Origin: Promethearchaeota archaeon | Lineage (GTDB): Archaea; Asgardarchaeota; Lokiarchaeia; Sigynarchaeales; SOKP01 | NCBI GenBank assembly: GCA_019894875.1 | Contig: JAGXNR010000002.1 | Span: forward strand, 47,795 to 111,794 | DNA: 64,000 nt | Direction: 5' to 3' | Shown here: positions 25,334-34,458 of the stretch, piece by piece | Layout: every line of letters starts with the position of its first letter | How positions within the stretch are numbered: position 1 is the stretch's first letter | Translations under genes and position numbers: made by a program | Notes under the pieces: model-generated | What the model saw: the letters and a program-made list of their open reading frames with translations, nothing else | Databases searched by the model: none | Told to the model about the DNA's origin: nothing

Positions 25334-27210
25334 CCTTTTTTAGCGATTTCTAGCGGTGAAATTTCACTTATTTTATATATATCCTTCAATTTCGTTAAAT
25401 CAGAATTCTGTTGATTAAGAATCCTCCAAAAAAATGGAGGGATATTAATTTCCTTTTCAAAATTTACTCTAATTCTAATGATTTTCTGTAGAAGTCGCTC
25501 AATACGGAGGGTAAATTGCTCAATATATTCAATTTTTTTATATTCTTTATCTAAATATTGTTTAAATATATTTCTTAAGTCTTGATAATTTGGAATATTG
25601 CCAATGGGTGTTTTAATGGCATCAAAATCACCATGTGTTCTTCCTTCTGCCCAGATTACCCAACATAGTTTATCCAATATTCCATTAAGATATTTACCGT
25701 CTTTTCCTTTTAGAAAATAATTCATAGAGAACACTTTAGGAGGGTTATTTAGGCTATTCCCAAATTTCTGATGGTTTTCAAAATACTTACCTAACGGAAC
25801 AACGATAAAATCTAAGTTAGCCATTGGTTGGGCTTTTCTGACGCCCTCTGCACCTAGAGTCTGGGCAGTAGTCTCAGATTCTATCGTAGCACCCAAGAAA
25901 ACTCCATGCTCCCAATTAAGACTTTCTACTACCGGTGGCATTGTGTCGCTATCTCGTCCACCATAGAAAATTCCACTAATAGGCACACCCTTAGGGTTGT
26001 GAAGATTGGGATCAGCATTAGCTAATTCTTCAATACGAATTGTATAACGAGCATTAGGATGTGCATGTGGGATTTCTATGCCATCAATATCTTTTTTTCC
26101 TTTATTCCATTTACCAGAGAAATTCACCCCCTCATCTGGGACGATTCTTCCGTCTCCAATCCAGTAAGGTGAATTATCCTTTATTAATACATTTGAAAAA
26201 ATTGTTTCTCGGGGAGTTGTTATAGCCTTGTATATTACGGGATCATCGTTTGGGTTAACGTCTTTAATAATCCCAAATATACCTTGTTCTATATTAACCG
26301 CATGAGCATATCCATCTTCGGATTTCCGAAGGTAGGCTATATCATCTCCCAGAATAGTTTGTCCTGGGAGCATTGCTGTAGACGTTTTTCCACAACCCGA
26401 AGGATAAGCCCCACAGACATAAGTAGTTCGATTTTTTCCTTTAGGGTGAATACCTAAAATAAAGTAATGTTCTGCTAGCCAGTCTTGGTTATTTGATTTA
26501 TGGATCGCTAACCTTAATGCAAGTTTCTTTAATCCAAGGGAATTCCCCGCATATTGATTAAAGCAAGATAAAACTCTCTTCTCTTGTAAATCTACATAGA
26601 TCCTACGTTTAGAAAGATCTTCAGTAACCGGGGGGTTTCCTGTTAATTTTCCACCAGAATGGATAAAATAAAAAAAATCATTGGATCCGTTTAACGTTTT
26701 AAATTCTTTATACCCAGATCTATACAGGATATCTTCTGAATGGGCAACATAAAATGAATCCGTCAGTTGTAAAGCAAGAATGGAAAATTCAGAATTCTTT
26801 GGGCCTAAACAGAAAAATCGTATTAAACATTCACGACCCTCCATACATCCACCCATAATTTCCATAATTTCTTCAAGTCCTTTTTCCCGATCAATAGTAT
26901 TTATCCAAGGGCTTGCATATTCACCTTGAGCAATTAACACCCTTGTATTACTTTTATCTCGTGCTTGATCATGGTTCGACATTGAGAAGAATCCATCATA
27001 ATGGATAGTGTGTCCTTCAGTCTCCATTTTTGCTTCTTCGTTAATTTCAATAGCCTTTAATCGACAGTATTCAATATCTTCCTTTGAATCTGTGATTACA
27101 GTAATTTTTTCTGGCTTACATAAACCAATAAAATCATCCACGATTTTTAAAATGTGTTTATTGTTTAGAACCTCAAGTTTTTTAAGATTGGGGGGACTTA
27201 ATTTCTCCAT
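25330..27210 (-). CDS. pckG: Phosphoenolpyruvate carboxykinase (GTP)
   Basis: 626 residues, the GTP-type length. It interconverts oxaloacetate plus GTP with phosphoenolpyruvate, CO2 and GDP. Signatures are C-G-A-Y-P-S-G-C-G-K-T-S (about residues 265-280), which holds the reactive Cys and the P-loop of the GTP family, then G-D-D-I-A-Y-L-R, the metal site F-Y-G-G-R-D-S-D, and W-E-H-G-V-F. ATP-type enzymes lack the Cys-containing loop. It links pyruvate/acetyl-CoA-level carbon (Por) to C4 metabolism or gluconeogenesis. Convergent with the small GTPase, overlapping by 4 bases. Confidence 0.94.
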   Translation of the reverse strand: MEKLSPPNLKKLEVLNNKHILKIVDDFIGLCKPEKITVITDSKEDIEYCRLKAIEINEEAKMETEGHTIHYDGFFSMSNHDQARDKSNTRVLIAQGEYASPWINTIDREKGLEEIMEIMGGCMEGRECLIRFFCLGPKNSEFSILALQLTDSFYVAHSEDILYRSGYKEFKTLNGSNDFFYFIHSGGKLTGNPPVTEDLSKRRIYVDLQEKRVLSCFNQYAGNSLGLKKLALRLAIHKSNNQDWLAEHYFILGIHPKGKNRTTYVCGAYPSGCGKTSTAMLPGQTILGDDIAYLRKSEDGYAHAVNIEQGIFGIIKDVNPNDDPVIYKAITTPRETIFSNVLIKDNSPYWIGDGRIVPDEGVNFSGKWNKGKKDIDGIEIPHAHPNARYTIRIEELANADPNLHNPKGVPISGIFYGGRDSDTMPPVVESLNWEHGVFLGATIESETTAQTLGAEGVRKAQPMANLDFIVVPLGKYFENHQKFGNSLNNPPKVFSMNYFLKGKDGKYLNGILDKLCWVIWAEGRTHGDFDAIKTPIGNIPNYQDLRNIFKQYLDKEYKKIEYIEQFTLRIERLLQKIIRIRVNFEKEINIPPFFWRILNQQNSDLTKLKDIYKISEISPLEIAKKG

Positions 27211-27357
27211 ATAAGTTTTTCAACTATTTTTCTTTTATAATTATTTCAATTGGCTGTTAATGTGTTATTGAAAATCTCGTACCTTTATTAATTTTATCGC
27301 CTCTATGAGACCTAATCTCATCAATAGAGATATAACATTTATTGATAATTTTTTTAT

Positions 27358-27379
27358 AAAGAAAAAAAGAAAAAAAAAT
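27358..27379 (-). terminator. T-rich terminator of the thermosome gene
   Basis: On the minus strand the bases right after the thermosome stop are three T-runs of 9, 7 and 3 separated by single C. Archaeal RNA polymerase ends on such T-runs without needing a hairpin. Confidence 0.5.
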
Positions 27380-27380
27380 A

Positions 27381-28970
27381 CTACATTCCTGGAGGCCTAG
27401 AGCCTTTTGAGCTAATAATACGATCTATTCGTAGTATAAGATTTGCTAATTCGCTTCCAGATTTAATTATGTGATTTATTAATTCAGCGGGTTCAACAAT
27501 TCCTTTTTTAAAGTTATCTTCTATTGTGTTTGTAATCGTATCAATTCCAATCCATTTGTCATTATCTGTTTTATGCGCAGCTCTTAATTCGGTGAGCTTT
27601 TCAATTTCTTCTAAACCAGCATTTCGAATTAAGGTTTTAGGGATTTCTTCAAGTGTTAATGCGAAAGCTGAGACAGCAAGTTGTTCTTTTCCACCAATTT
27701 GATTTGCATATGCTCTAATTTGTTTAGCAAGTTCTATGTAAATTGCCCCACCACCAGCCACAACAGTTTTTGTATCCATTGTTTTCGCTATCACACATAG
27801 TACATCATGTAATGAGACTTCTGCGGTACTAAGGATCTTATCTAGACCACCCTTGAGTAATATAGAAACGGATTTTGGATTTTTGCATCCTGAGAATAGT
27901 GTATATTCGTCATCACCGATTTTTTCAAATTCTACCTTTGAGGCAAATCCTAGGTCAGCTTCTGTTAATGAGGTTAAATCATCCACTAATTTTGCATCAA
28001 CTGCTTTTAATATTGATTTATAATCACTTTCCCCGACATTCTTAATAGCTGCAATTCCTTCTCTAGCTAAATAAGCTCCAAATTTATCAGAAATATCACT
28101 ACTATTTACTACAATATTAACTCCTGAATCTTTAAAGATTTTCATGTAATCTAGCAAAATCTTTTCTTCTTGATCAAGAAACTTCTGAATTTCAGAAGGG
28201 CTAGTAATTCGAACTTGAGCATCAAACTCAGTTTTCTTCACATCTAATTTTCTTCTAATTACCGCTATCTTTGCATCTTTTACTACTTCAGGCATCATGA
28301 CATTAACTTTTTCCTTTTGAATATAAACCCCATTAATCAACTTTGAATCTTTTAGAGACTTACCAGGAGCTTTTACAATTTTGATATTAGAAATTTTATT
28401 AAAAGTGTTTCCATTATCATCAGATATCTGTTTCACCGCTTCCAATGCTAAACCTGCGAAAAAATCCTTGAGACTAGAGATACCTTTTGAATTCATTGCT
28501 GTTTTAGCTGCGTTTTTTAAGACTTCGTCATCATCTTTAGAAATTGTTTCAGCTATGTTTTTAATAATTTCAAGCGATTTATCAGCAGCTAATTTATATC
28601 CATGAGTAATCGGTTTAGGATGTATACCTTGTTCAATTAATTCTAAAGCATTATTTAATAATGCGGCTGAAAAAATTACGGCAGATGTAGTCCCGTCTCC
28701 TATTTCTTCATCCATTGATTTAGCCACATTAACCATCATGTTTGCTGCTATGTTTTCGATATCTAAGTTTTTTAATATCTCGGCACCATCATTAGTAATA
28801 GTAACATCACCTAATGAATCAACCAGCATTTTTGACATACCCTTAGGCCCCAGAGTTGATCTTACCGTCTCAGAAATTGCGACCATCGCTGAAATATTTT
28901 GTTTTCGAGCTTCATTTTCTTGAACCTCTTCTGTTCCCTCTTTTAGTATAATAATTGGAACGCCAGACAT
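27381..28970 (-). CDS. thsA: Thermosome (group II chaperonin) subunit
   Basis: 529 residues, typical for a thermosome/CCT subunit. It folds proteins in an ATP-driven double ring in the cytosol. Motifs seen: T-L-G-P-K-G-M-S-K-M-L-V (about 40-51), the nucleotide loop G-D-G-T-T-S-A (about 93-99), and V-V-A-G-G-G-A-I-Y-I-E near 400. The tail ends R-P-P-G-M, like the flexible G-G-M tails of the family. The equatorial, intermediate and apical order is intact. Whether this is the alpha or another paralogue cannot be told. It is a single gene with its own T-rich terminator; no partner chaperone is adjacent. Confidence 0.93.
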   Translation of the reverse strand: MSGVPIIILKEGTEEVQENEARKQNISAMVAISETVRSTLGPKGMSKMLVDSLGDVTITNDGAEILKNLDIENIAANMMVNVAKSMDEEIGDGTTSAVIFSAALLNNALELIEQGIHPKPITHGYKLAADKSLEIIKNIAETISKDDDEVLKNAAKTAMNSKGISSLKDFFAGLALEAVKQISDDNGNTFNKISNIKIVKAPGKSLKDSKLINGVYIQKEKVNVMMPEVVKDAKIAVIRRKLDVKKTEFDAQVRITSPSEIQKFLDQEEKILLDYMKIFKDSGVNIVVNSSDISDKFGAYLAREGIAAIKNVGESDYKSILKAVDAKLVDDLTSLTEADLGFASKVEFEKIGDDEYTLFSGCKNPKSVSILLKGGLDKILSTAEVSLHDVLCVIAKTMDTKTVVAGGGAIYIELAKQIRAYANQIGGKEQLAVSAFALTLEEIPKTLIRNAGLEEIEKLTELRAAHKTDNDKWIGIDTITNTIEDNFKKGIVEPAELINHIIKSGSELANLILRIDRIISSKGSRPPGM

Positions 28971-29191
28971 ATTTTTTCACGTTATTATGATTTTTTTAAA
29001 ATTTAGTTTATTAAATTATTTATAAAGATCTCTAAGTCATAAAATTAAAAAAAGTTTTCTAAAATGTTATAATCATTTTTTTAAGACCTATTATCTTTAA
29101 GGATTTCTAGGATTTTTATTAAATTGTAAAGACTTTGATCTTATCCTGATGATTAAAAAGTTACCAAAGATAATAAAGATGAAAGATCCCA

Positions 29192-29668
29192 TTATTCTTT
29201 CGCGATGGCTTCCATTTCAACAAAAGAGCTATTTTTATACTCCTTAAGGATCATATTAGAATTTGTGCGGGATATATTCTCACTTTCATTTAATTTTCTA
29301 ATAAAATCATGCACGTCTTCTGAGTTTTTAAATCTACAAATTAAAGCAGCGGACTGATCTCCCGTTGTATGGAATACAGAACAAACTTCGGGTTTACTAG
29401 CAATTTCACTTAAGATTTGTTCTGTAAATTTTCCATCGCAGTTGATTCTTATTAAAAAGGATAATTTATACCCTAATTTCACATTGTTGAGTTTTAAAGT
29501 ATACCCTTCTATAATGCCATTATCTCTTAATTTAGAAATTCTGTTATGAATTGTCCCGATTGATATTCCGAGACGGTCTTGAATTTCCCTATAGCTCGTT
29601 CGAGCATCGTCTTGGAGTATTCTTATTATATTTTTGTCTATGTCATCGAGATCTTTCTCTTTCTTCAA
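29192..29668 (-). CDS. Lrp/AsnC-family transcriptional regulator
   Basis: 158 residues. The winged helix (about 8-58) contains D-I-D-K-N-I-I-R-I-L-Q-D-D-A-R-T-S-Y, L-G-I-S-I-G-T-I-H-N-R-I and the wing G-I-I-E-G-Y-T. The RAM domain (about 70-145) holds V-F-H-T-T-G-D-Q-S-A-A-L-I, where the ligand-sensing G-D loop sits. More canonical than the Lrp behind metF. Targets are unknown; it may control itself or the nearby thermosome or hisI genes. A TATA-like ATAAATTTATAT lies about 55 bases upstream. Confidence 0.88.
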   Translation of the reverse strand: MKKEKDLDDIDKNIIRILQDDARTSYREIQDRLGISIGTIHNRISKLRDNGIIEGYTLKLNNVKLGYKLSFLIRINCDGKFTEQILSEIASKPEVCSVFHTTGDQSAALICRFKNSEDVHDFIRKLNESENISRTNSNMILKEYKNSSFVEMEAIAKE

Positions 29669-29798
29669 AGAAGATATACCCCTTGATTAATTTATGTTAT
29701 TATTTTTAACCAAAACCAATATAAATTTATTTAAAAAAATATATAAAACTTTAGAAATTCTAAATAAAATTCTCACATTTGATGAAAATTGTTTATAA

Positions 29799-30221
29799 TT
29801 ATTTTTCATAAACTTCGTTGGGATCAAAAATTCTTGGGCGGTTCACCTTAAAATTTCCCTCTTCTAGGATTTTAAAAAAGCAAGAATAATAACCCTTGTG
29901 GCAAGCGCCTTGGGTTTGTTTAACCTTAATTAAAACTGAATCATTATCACAATCTGTTATAAAATCTTTAATCTCTTGAATGTGACCACTGCTTTCCCCT
30001 TTTTTCCACACTTTCTGCCGAGATCTTGAATAATAGTAAGCATGTCCTGTTTCTAAAGATTTTTCAATCGCTATTTTATTGGCAAAAGCAAGCATTAAAA
30101 CTTCATTACTCTCATAGTCTTGGGCAATTACAGGTATTAAATTCCCATTAATTTTCGAAAAATCTAATAAATCTATTAAAACACTAATTTCTTGTTTAGA
30201 AAATTTTTTCATAGTTATCAA
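29799..30221 (-). CDS. hisI: Phosphoribosyl-AMP cyclohydrolase
   Basis: 140 residues. HisI opens the purine ring of phosphoribosyl-AMP in histidine synthesis. Diagnostic motifs are all present: E-V-L-M-L-A-F-A-N, Y-Y-S-R-S-R-Q-K-V-W-K-K-G-E-S-S-G-H, the metal triad D-C-D-N-D and the zinc loop C-H-K-G-Y-Y-S-C-F-F. It is the monofunctional archaeal form without a HisE domain. Met4 is an alternative start. No other his gene is in the window, so it is separated from the rest of the pathway here. Divergent from trpS. Confidence 0.93.
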   Translation of the reverse strand: MITMKKFSKQEISVLIDLLDFSKINGNLIPVIAQDYESNEVLMLAFANKIAIEKSLETGHAYYYSRSRQKVWKKGESSGHIQEIKDFITDCDNDSVLIKVKQTQGACHKGYYSCFFKILEEGNFKVNRPRIFDPNEVYEK

Positions 30222-30233
30222 AATTTATTATTT

Positions 30234-30264
30234 TGTATATATTTTGTTTAGTATCTTATATAAA
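30234..30264 (+). promoter_or_regulatory. TATA-like elements upstream of trpS
   Basis: TGTATATATTTT (30234-30245) and CTTATATAAAT (30255-30265) both resemble archaeal TATA boxes in the 57-base gap between hisI and trpS. The first would start transcription near 30262, before the trpS ATG; the second is too close to it and may serve the opposite strand or be fortuitous. Confidence 0.35.
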
Positions 30265-30278
30265 TAGATGAAGGAAAA

Positions 30279-31373
30279 ATGACTAACAACTTTAAACTTG
30301 ATCCTTGGGGTTCTTCTGCAATTGCTGAAGAAGATTACATTAGATTAATTAAAGAGTTTGGAATTGAAGAGATTGATGATGCAACAAGACTAAAAATGAA
30401 TGAAAATCGATTTATAAGAAGAAAAATAATATTTGGACATCGAGATTTACAACATGTTTTTAAGGCAATCGAATTGGATCAACCATGGGCAGTTATGAGT
30501 GGGATTAAACCTTCAGGTCCTTTTCATCTAGGAACATTAATGACAGCATTGGAAATTGTTGAATTCCAAAAAATGGGAGCGAAAGCATACTACTGCATAG
30601 CTGATGTCGAATCATGGGAGGATAATGGAATCCCATGGGAAGACGCAGAAGAAGATGCCATTGATAATTTAGCAGATATTTTAGCATTAGGATTGGATCC
30701 AAATAATGCGTACATTTGGCGCCAGAGTGAAGAACCAATTGTAAAAGATGTTGTTTATAGAGTAAGTAGATTAGTAACACAAAAAATGTTAAAAGCCATT
30801 TACGGTGAGAAAACCTTCGGACTTTATTTATCAGCACTTATTCAAGTGGGAGATATCGTTTTACCACAGATTCAAAATATACCCCAACCAACCATAGTGC
30901 CAGTTGGGATCGATCAAGATCCTCACATTCGGTTGACTAGGGACCTTACACGCAGATATTATAAGAAATTTTTCTTACCTGGGGCAACTTATCATTTCTT
31001 ATTAGCTGGAATTGATGGCTCAGAAAAAATGTCGAAGCGGAATCCCAACAGTATGTTTAATTTTAATGAGCCACTAGACTCTATAGAACGAAAAATTAAA
31101 GGTGCGCTAACGGGGGGAAGAAAAAATAAAGAAGAACAACAAAAGCTAGGTGGAGATCCCAAGATATGCATGATATATAAAATATTAATGTATCATTTTG
31201 AAGAGGATGACGAAAAATTAGCTTCAGATTATGAAATGTGTATTACGGGAAAATTAATGTGTGGAGATCACAAAAAAGAATGTGTTCAAAAAGTTTTAAA
31301 ATTTATTGAAGCACATCAAAAGAGAAAGGAAAAATTAGTAGATAAAGCAAGGGAATTATTAAAAATTAATTGA
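30279..31373 (+). CDS. trpS: Tryptophan--tRNA ligase
   Basis: 364 residues, archaeal/eukaryotic class Ic type. It charges tRNA-Trp. The HIGH-like motif is P-S-G-P-F-H-L-G-T (about 77-85) and the KMSKS motif is K-M-S-K-R (about 249-253). V-G-I-D-Q-D-P-H-I-R-L-T-R-D contacts the tryptophan and adenylate. A-D-V-E-S-W-E-D-N-G and the C-terminal C-x-x-H-K-K-E-C stretch fit the archaeal subgroup. The N-terminal 70 residues are short, without the WHEP domain of animals. TyrRS is the main alternative, but the I-D-Q-D-P-H motif favours Trp. Confidence 0.9.
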   Translation: MTNNFKLDPWGSSAIAEEDYIRLIKEFGIEEIDDATRLKMNENRFIRRKIIFGHRDLQHVFKAIELDQPWAVMSGIKPSGPFHLGTLMTALEIVEFQKMGAKAYYCIADVESWEDNGIPWEDAEEDAIDNLADILALGLDPNNAYIWRQSEEPIVKDVVYRVSRLVTQKMLKAIYGEKTFGLYLSALIQVGDIVLPQIQNIPQPTIVPVGIDQDPHIRLTRDLTRRYYKKFFLPGATYHFLLAGIDGSEKMSKRNPNSMFNFNEPLDSIERKIKGALTGGRKNKEEQQKLGGDPKICMIYKILMYHFEEDDEKLASDYEMCITGKLMCGDHKKECVQKVLKFIEAHQKRKEKLVDKARELLKIN

Positions 31374-31398
31374 ATCTTGTTAACTTTAAATCTAGGTT

Positions 31399-32322
31399 CT
31401 AGATTATTTCTTCTAAAATTTTGCTTAGGACCCCTAGAAAATCGGGAAACTTTTCTAAGAATTCCTCCTTTTTCTCTTCTTTAGTAACAACCGATACAAA
31501 AAAAGGCTCACTACCTACTTTCAACCTATGTAAGTATGAAAATAGCGTATGTTCTGATGTAGATATATCATGGTCAAGTTCAAATGTTTCTTCCTCCATT
31601 CTTTTTAGTAAAAAGAGATGTTCTTTAATGGATTCTAATAATTCGATGTAAATTTCTGGGTCTATAGTGCTGTAATATTCAGAAATGATAATACCGTTAC
31701 GATCAAAAACAATTAAAGCTTGACTGTTGAATTCCTCTAAATATGTCTCTAATAACTCGGATAATTCAAAGAATTTATCATCAAAAACAGAGAGCCCATA
31801 TGAAACTAATTGAACGATGGAAATAATATCATAAATAGAAGTTTGTTGAAATAAAATTTTAAATGTTGAATATTTATCTAAAAGCTTCTCTCTTAATTTA
31901 TCAATATTCTGTAAAATTTCTGTGTTCCCTCTCAAATCAGGATCATACTTATGGAAGGTAATTATTAAGGGAATATCCATTTTGCTTTCGGTAAAAAATG
32001 TTAAAATCGCATCCAAATACTCAAGAGAGTTCTCAAATCTTTCAGTGTCTTGGATATCTATCACGTAAATGAGTAGGTCAGTAGCATCAAAATATACATC
32101 TTGATATTGCATATAGATTTCCCGGTAAGTTGATTGACCCCCCATGTCCCAGAATATTGTGTTATTTCTCAGGAAATTCATTTTATGATATTCAACTCTA
32201 ATAGTTGGCTTCAGTTGAACAATATCTTTTTGAAAATCATATTTTTTATCTAAAGCAGTTAATATCGACGTTTTACCGGCATTATCCAATCCTGAGATCA
32301 CAACTTTTAGCAAAGATTCCAT
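31399..32322 (-). CDS. Rag/Arf-like GTPase fused to a C-terminal roadblock-like domain
   Basis: 307 residues. The G domain (1-180) has G1 G11-L-D-N-A-G-K-T-S, G2 threonine T40, and G3 W58-D-M-G-G-Q, all as in Arf. G4, however, is H124-K-Y-D in place of N-K-x-D, the signature of eukaryotic Rag/Gtr GTPases. Residues about 200-307 resemble a roadblock/longin fold, with A-L-I-V-F-D-R-N-G-I-I-I-S-E-Y and F-F-V-S-V-V-T. This G domain plus roadblock order is the Rag/Gtr architecture. In eukaryotes such proteins dimerise through the roadblock and recruit TORC1 to lysosomes. The role in archaea is unknown. The coding frame begins with an ATG and has no close partner gene. Confidence 0.8.
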   Translation of the reverse strand: MESLLKVVISGLDNAGKTSILTALDKKYDFQKDIVQLKPTIRVEYHKMNFLRNNTIFWDMGGQSTYREIYMQYQDVYFDATDLLIYVIDIQDTERFENSLEYLDAILTFFTESKMDIPLIITFHKYDPDLRGNTEILQNIDKLREKLLDKYSTFKILFQQTSIYDIISIVQLVSYGLSVFDDKFFELSELLETYLEEFNSQALIVFDRNGIIISEYYSTIDPEIYIELLESIKEHLFLLKRMEEETFELDHDISTSEHTLFSYLHRLKVGSEPFFVSVVTKEEKKEEFLEKFPDFLGVLSKILEEII

Positions 32323-32620
32323 TAAAATAAACTCATAAACGTTTTTTAAATATAATAAAATAATAAATCATATCAATTTAAACTTCTTCGAATACAAAAC
32401 CGAGTATATAACATAATACTCTGTTTCTATTTGATATATTGTTTGCTATAATATCAAGATGTTGCCTAAATAATACTCATATATGAATAATTTCCTCTTT
32501 TTTAGAAATCCTACTAAAAGATAAGTGAATTAGAAGTAAATTAGATGACATATAAATGATATTTATATTTTTTAAAGGGAGTTCTGTCATTATATTCAAT
32601 AATCTAATTTATAAACGGGA

Positions 32621-32857
32621 GTGATTTTGTTGATTGAACTTAAGAATAAATTTATAGAAAATTTAGAATATCAAATAAATATGAATGAGGGATCTGAAGC
32701 AGCTTATAAGAAGATTCCTGTATTTACTGAACAATTGAAACATTTTGATAAATCAGTTATGGATCTTAGAGAAAAATTCGAAAAAATACATCTACGGGAA
32801 AAATATCATATAATTATTACAGAATTGGAAGACCTAATAAGCCAATCAAAAAAATAG
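32621..32857 (+). CDS. Small helical hypothetical protein
   Basis: 78 residues from a GTG preceded by GGGA, or 58 from the ATG at about 32681 (M-N-E-G-S-E-A-A-Y). The choice depends on which TATA-like element is used: TTTATAAA (about 32608-32615) would start transcription after the GTG and favour the later ATG. The protein is charged and helical (E-Q-L-K-H-F-D-K-S-V-M-D-L-R-E-K-F-E-K) with no Cys. Its family is unknown. It is convergent with yjbQ. Confidence 0.45.
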   Translation: MILLIELKNKFIENLEYQINMNEGSEAAYKKIPVFTEQLKHFDKSVMDLREKFEKIHLREKYHIIITELEDLISQSKK

Positions 32858-32882
32858 TATAATTTTATTTATTTTTTTAACC

Positions 32883-33305
32883 TTATTCTCCAATAATGGT
32901 ACAATAAATAGTCCTTGATCTAGGCTTTTCATCACATTCAACAAATGTGATCTGTTGCCAAGTTCCTAAAATTAATTTATTGTTCTTAAACGGGATTGAT
33001 TGAGAAGTCTTAATAAGAAAACTCCTTAAATGACCCGCACCGTTATGATCACCCCATGTTTTAGTATGAGCATATTGATTTCCATAAGGGATTAATTTCT
33101 CTAAGAGTTCTTTGATATCGGTTTGTACTAATCCGGGTTCATATTCAATAGTTGAAATAGCTCCCGTGGAGCCTGCTACATGTACATTTACAACCCCATT
33201 TTTTATTCCACTATTTTTAAGTGAATTTTGAACCTTTTTGGTGATATTAATCACATCACAATATGCATTTGATCTTAACTCGAATGATTGGATATCTACA
33301 GTCAT
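32883..33305 (-). CDS. yjbQ: YjbQ/UPF0047 family protein
   Basis: 140 residues. Matches the YjbQ family (secondary thiamine-phosphate synthase-like) in H-V-A-G-S-T-G-A-I-S-T-I-E-Y-E-P, the W-G-D-H-N-G-A-G-H-L-R loop and L-G-T-W-Q-Q-I-T-F-V-E-C-D. The conserved His and Asp residues form a probable metal site. Weak thiamine-phosphate synthase activity was reported for the E. coli member; the true substrate is uncertain. The ATG overlaps the stop of the upstream pseudo-GTPase gene by 4 bases, so the two are translated together. Confidence 0.9.
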   Translation of the reverse strand: MTVDIQSFELRSNAYCDVINITKKVQNSLKNSGIKNGVVNVHVAGSTGAISTIEYEPGLVQTDIKELLEKLIPYGNQYAHTKTWGDHNGAGHLRSFLIKTSQSIPFKNNKLILGTWQQITFVECDEKPRSRTIYCTIIGE

Positions 33306-34354
33306 TTTTGCTTCCTTCTTTTTTCACATTGATTAATATTTTTAATTTGTTTTATTACAGAATAGGGTAAATTTTCATCATTACCTTCCTTAAGTGCGAT
33401 TATCTTTGCAAGAATGAGAAGTTCATTTTGGTTGAATCCTTTAACATTAGTCCAACCGCTTGATTCCCCTGCTTCAATACATATTAAATAGGGAGCGCTT
33501 TTAAATTTTGAGCATTTTTTGTTTTTACATTTCTCACATATTTCAGGAAAGTAGTATACTTTCCCATTTTTGATATATAATAAAAATGTCCCGAAATTTT
33601 TATTGTTTATTTTAATCCAATTAAGAGATTCATATTCAATATCTAAATCTATTCTTTGAATATAATTATTTAAGATGTCAATATTAACTATTTGGTTGTT
33701 AGATTTTAAGGTACCGATAACTGGTTCAAAGTAATCATTACAATCATCTCTTATAACTGAATGTCCAAATAGGGAATCAAGGTAGATAAAATTGATAATA
33801 ATTTTACTTTCCAATTCTTTATCTTTTATTTTTTCCATAAACATGGATGACAATTGATTAAATATATCAGATGGATTAGGAATCTCATATGTCTTAATTT
33901 CATAATCGAGTGTCATTGAAATAAATTCTTCACTATTAAAATATGAACTTATGATATCCATTTGAGAGAGATTTTCAAGAATAACACAAAAAACTAGGAT
34001 TATGTCTGAAGACATAGTTTGCATTTCATCGAAATACTGTTTTATTTGGTTAAGCCTCTCCTCCGAAACAAAAAATATTATTGCATCAGCACCAGAATAG
34101 AAGTTTCTTCTTAAAAATGCCCTATTTTGATTGCAATCTATATTCCATAGAAGGTATTCAATTTTCTGGTTAATTTTATAAAGAAATTCAATTTTACTTA
34201 TATTTACGCCAAGATTGTGTTTGTTTTCCATTGGTAAGCAATTAGAGCTTATTCTCTTTTGAAACTCATCCTTGTAATTTTCATAACCGCCGAGAATACA
34301 TACCTTCTTTTTTATATATACTTGAATTGGCTCAAGAGTCTCATAAGAGTGCAA
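33302..34354 (-). CDS. Degenerate Ras/Rab-like GTPase with C-terminal Cys cluster
   Basis: 350 residues. The N-terminal 150 follow a Rab-like order, but the catalytic motifs are lost. The P-loop position reads G22-G-Y-E-N-Y-K28-D: Lys is kept, but Gly and Ser/Thr are replaced. The G3 region reads W-N-I-D-C-N-Q where W-D-x-A-G-Q is expected, followed by R-R-N-F-Y-S-G-A-D-A-I-I-F-F-V, which mirrors the Rab strand after switch II. N-K-x-D is not found. A Cys cluster, C-E-K-C-K-N-K-K-C-S-K-F with a later C, lies near residues 275-295 and may bind zinc. It probably does not hydrolyse GTP (inference). Coupled to yjbQ by overlap. Confidence 0.6.
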   Translation of the reverse strand: MHSYETLEPIQVYIKKKVCILGGYENYKDEFQKRISSNCLPMENKHNLGVNISKIEFLYKINQKIEYLLWNIDCNQNRAFLRRNFYSGADAIIFFVSEERLNQIKQYFDEMQTMSSDIILVFCVILENLSQMDIISSYFNSEEFISMTLDYEIKTYEIPNPSDIFNQLSSMFMEKIKDKELESKIIINFIYLDSLFGHSVIRDDCNDYFEPVIGTLKSNNQIVNIDILNNYIQRIDLDIEYESLNWIKINNKNFGTFLLYIKNGKVYYFPEICEKCKNKKCSKFKSAPYLICIEAGESSGWTNVKGFNQNELLILAKIIALKEGNDENLPYSVIKQIKNINQCEKRRKQK

Positions 34355-34458
34355 ATTGATTTCCTCATATAGTATTTAAGCGAAATCCAATAAATAATAA
34401 ATTTTTTTATGAATTTTAATTTATTCTTTTTAAGGATTATCAATTATAGGATTAAACG

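Noticed and set aside
30505..30837. A 110-codon minus-strand frame inside trpS
   Set aside because: It lies wholly inside the convincing TrpRS gene, and its product is a Leu/His-rich shadow with no motif.
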